Below, piece after piece: positions 33,349-33,873 of a stretch of 33,873 nt of DNA. Position 1 is the stretch's first letter. Each line of letters starts with the position of its first letter. The position numbers and the translations under genes are program-made. The notes under the pieces were generated by a model, which did no database searches, was not told the origin of the DNA, and saw only the letters and a list, made by a program, of their open reading frames with translations. Source of the DNA: Candidatus Aminicenantota bacterium (GTDB lineage: Bacteria > Acidobacteriota > Aminicenantia > Aminicenantales > Aminicenantaceae); assembly GCA_011773465.1 (NCBI GenBank), contig WVXO01000064.1:18936-52808 (forward strand), read 5' to 3'.

Positions 33349-33873
33349 ATGAGATTTAGCCAAATTCCAAAAATACTGCTCTTAATTTTCCTTGCAGGAG
33401 GAATAGGAGCATGCGTAGCAGTCGGTGAGTTAGTAGAAGAGACTCAGACAGTCAAATTGGGTGAAGCAGAATCTGTGGAATTAGCTTTAGATATAGGAGC
33501 AGGGACATTGAAAGTTCAGGGAGGAGCCAGAGAACTCATGGAAGGCTACTTTGTCTATAATATTGAAAACTGGAAACCTGAAATTAGGTACTCTGTTGTC
33601 GGGACTCGAGGAATACTCAAGGTTAAGCAGGGTGAATGTTCTGCCATGACCGTCGGAAAAAAGCGTAACAAATGGGATATAAGCTTAAGTAATGATGTTC
33701 CACTTGATATCAAAGTAGACTTTGGAGCAGGTGCAGGAAATCTTGACCTGCGGGGATTGATATTGAATTCCCTTGATATTGATATGGGCGTTGGTGAGTT
33801 AAAAGTTGATATATCAGGAGAGCAAAAACATAGTCTGGATGTATCCGTTGACGGTGGAGTGGGGAGCGCCACT
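33349..33873 (+). CDS. Toast-rack family lipoprotein, 5' part
   Basis: 175 codons are open to the window end, so the gene is cut off. The start ATG 33349 has AGGAGG 9 bases upstream. A lipoprotein signal peptide ends in IGAC (C22). The mature part is a repeated beta structure: VELALDIGAGTLKVQGGA, then LMEGYFVYNIENWKPEIRY, then VDFGAGAGNLDLRG and MGVGELKVDISG, the pattern of the toast-rack domains (DUF2154/DUF4097-like). Such proteins often occur next to PspC or LiaF-like envelope-stress proteins. It probably lies in the periplasm or on the membrane surface. It is transcribed with, or just after, the S12-like gene 113 bp upstream. Confidence 0.8.
   Translation, partial: MRFSQIPKILLLIFLAGGIGACVAVGELVEETQTVKLGEAESVELALDIGAGTLKVQGGARELMEGYFVYNIENWKPEIRYSVVGTRGILKVKQGECSAMTVGKKRNKWDISLSNDVPLDIKVDFGAGAGNLDLRGLILNSLDIDMGVGELKVDISGEQKHSLDVSVDGGVGSAT

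Overview
The window reads as chromosomal DNA of a diderm (Gram-negative type) bacterium, most like Candidatus Aminicenantes or a related Acidobacteriota lineage. That is an inference from gene style: a VWFA-related secreted protein, many signal-peptide or lipobox hydrolases, an LpxR-type lipid A deacylase, a LolA-like protein, a LamG protein with a CFI-box-type C-terminus, and a membrane protein paired with a winged-helix regulator. There is no rRNA, tRNA, transposase, integrase, phage gene or CRISPR array that I can see. Most genes have strong AGGAGG-type ribosome binding sites, and several have readable sigma-70-like promoters.

Layout. 1-5063: tail of an upstream gene, a VWFA-related protein, a membrane-anchored HExxH protein and a PlsC-like acyltransferase on the minus strand, and a small hypothetical gene. 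5337-9406: a dipeptidyl-peptidase IV-type lipoprotein, a membrane-anchored unknown, a THEP1-type NTPase and a PilZ protein. 9573-14819: a Tat-exported M24-fold protein with a degraded metal site, an exported acetamidase/formamidase, a TTG-started membrane protein, an ABM-like small protein, and a membrane protein plus lipoprotein pair. 15053-17913: LpxR-like deacylase, LolA-like protein, and a solitary Cas4/AddB-like nuclease with four cysteines. 17905-19666: an array of palindromic repeats, then a LamG/InlB-repeat/CFI-box surface protein cut by an in-frame TAG. 20048-24607: membrane protein plus winged-helix regulator; a minus-strand, visibly GC-richer pair of vWA lipoprotein and polytopic membrane protein; an unknown anchored protein; and a protein-kinase remnant. 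24856-33873: exported M81 (MlrC-like) peptidase, DUF456 protein, exported M20D amidohydrolase, DoxX plus gamma-glutamyltransferase, a second repeat array, a class-C beta-lactamase-like serine hydrolase with membrane tail, and a truncated toast-rack lipoprotein.

Working together: the common theme is hydrolysis of peptides and amides outside the cytoplasm (DPP-IV, M24-like, amidase, M81, M20D, GGT, S12-like). Several of these families are usually cytoplasmic but carry signal sequences here. This fits a peptide-scavenging heterotroph, though nothing shows that these genes form one pathway.

Best leads for something new: (1) the TAG-split CFI-box protein, where a single TGG-to-TAG change separates the LamG passenger from its C-terminal sorting/membrane region; (2) the translationally coupled vWA lipoprotein/membrane protein pair with different base composition; (3) a family of near-palindromic repeats with about 35-bp spacing, whose best copies are identical over 27 bp at two loci 13 kb apart; (4) a separate AAATGGGG...CCCCATTT palindrome family present three times. 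No complete known defence or mobile system was found.
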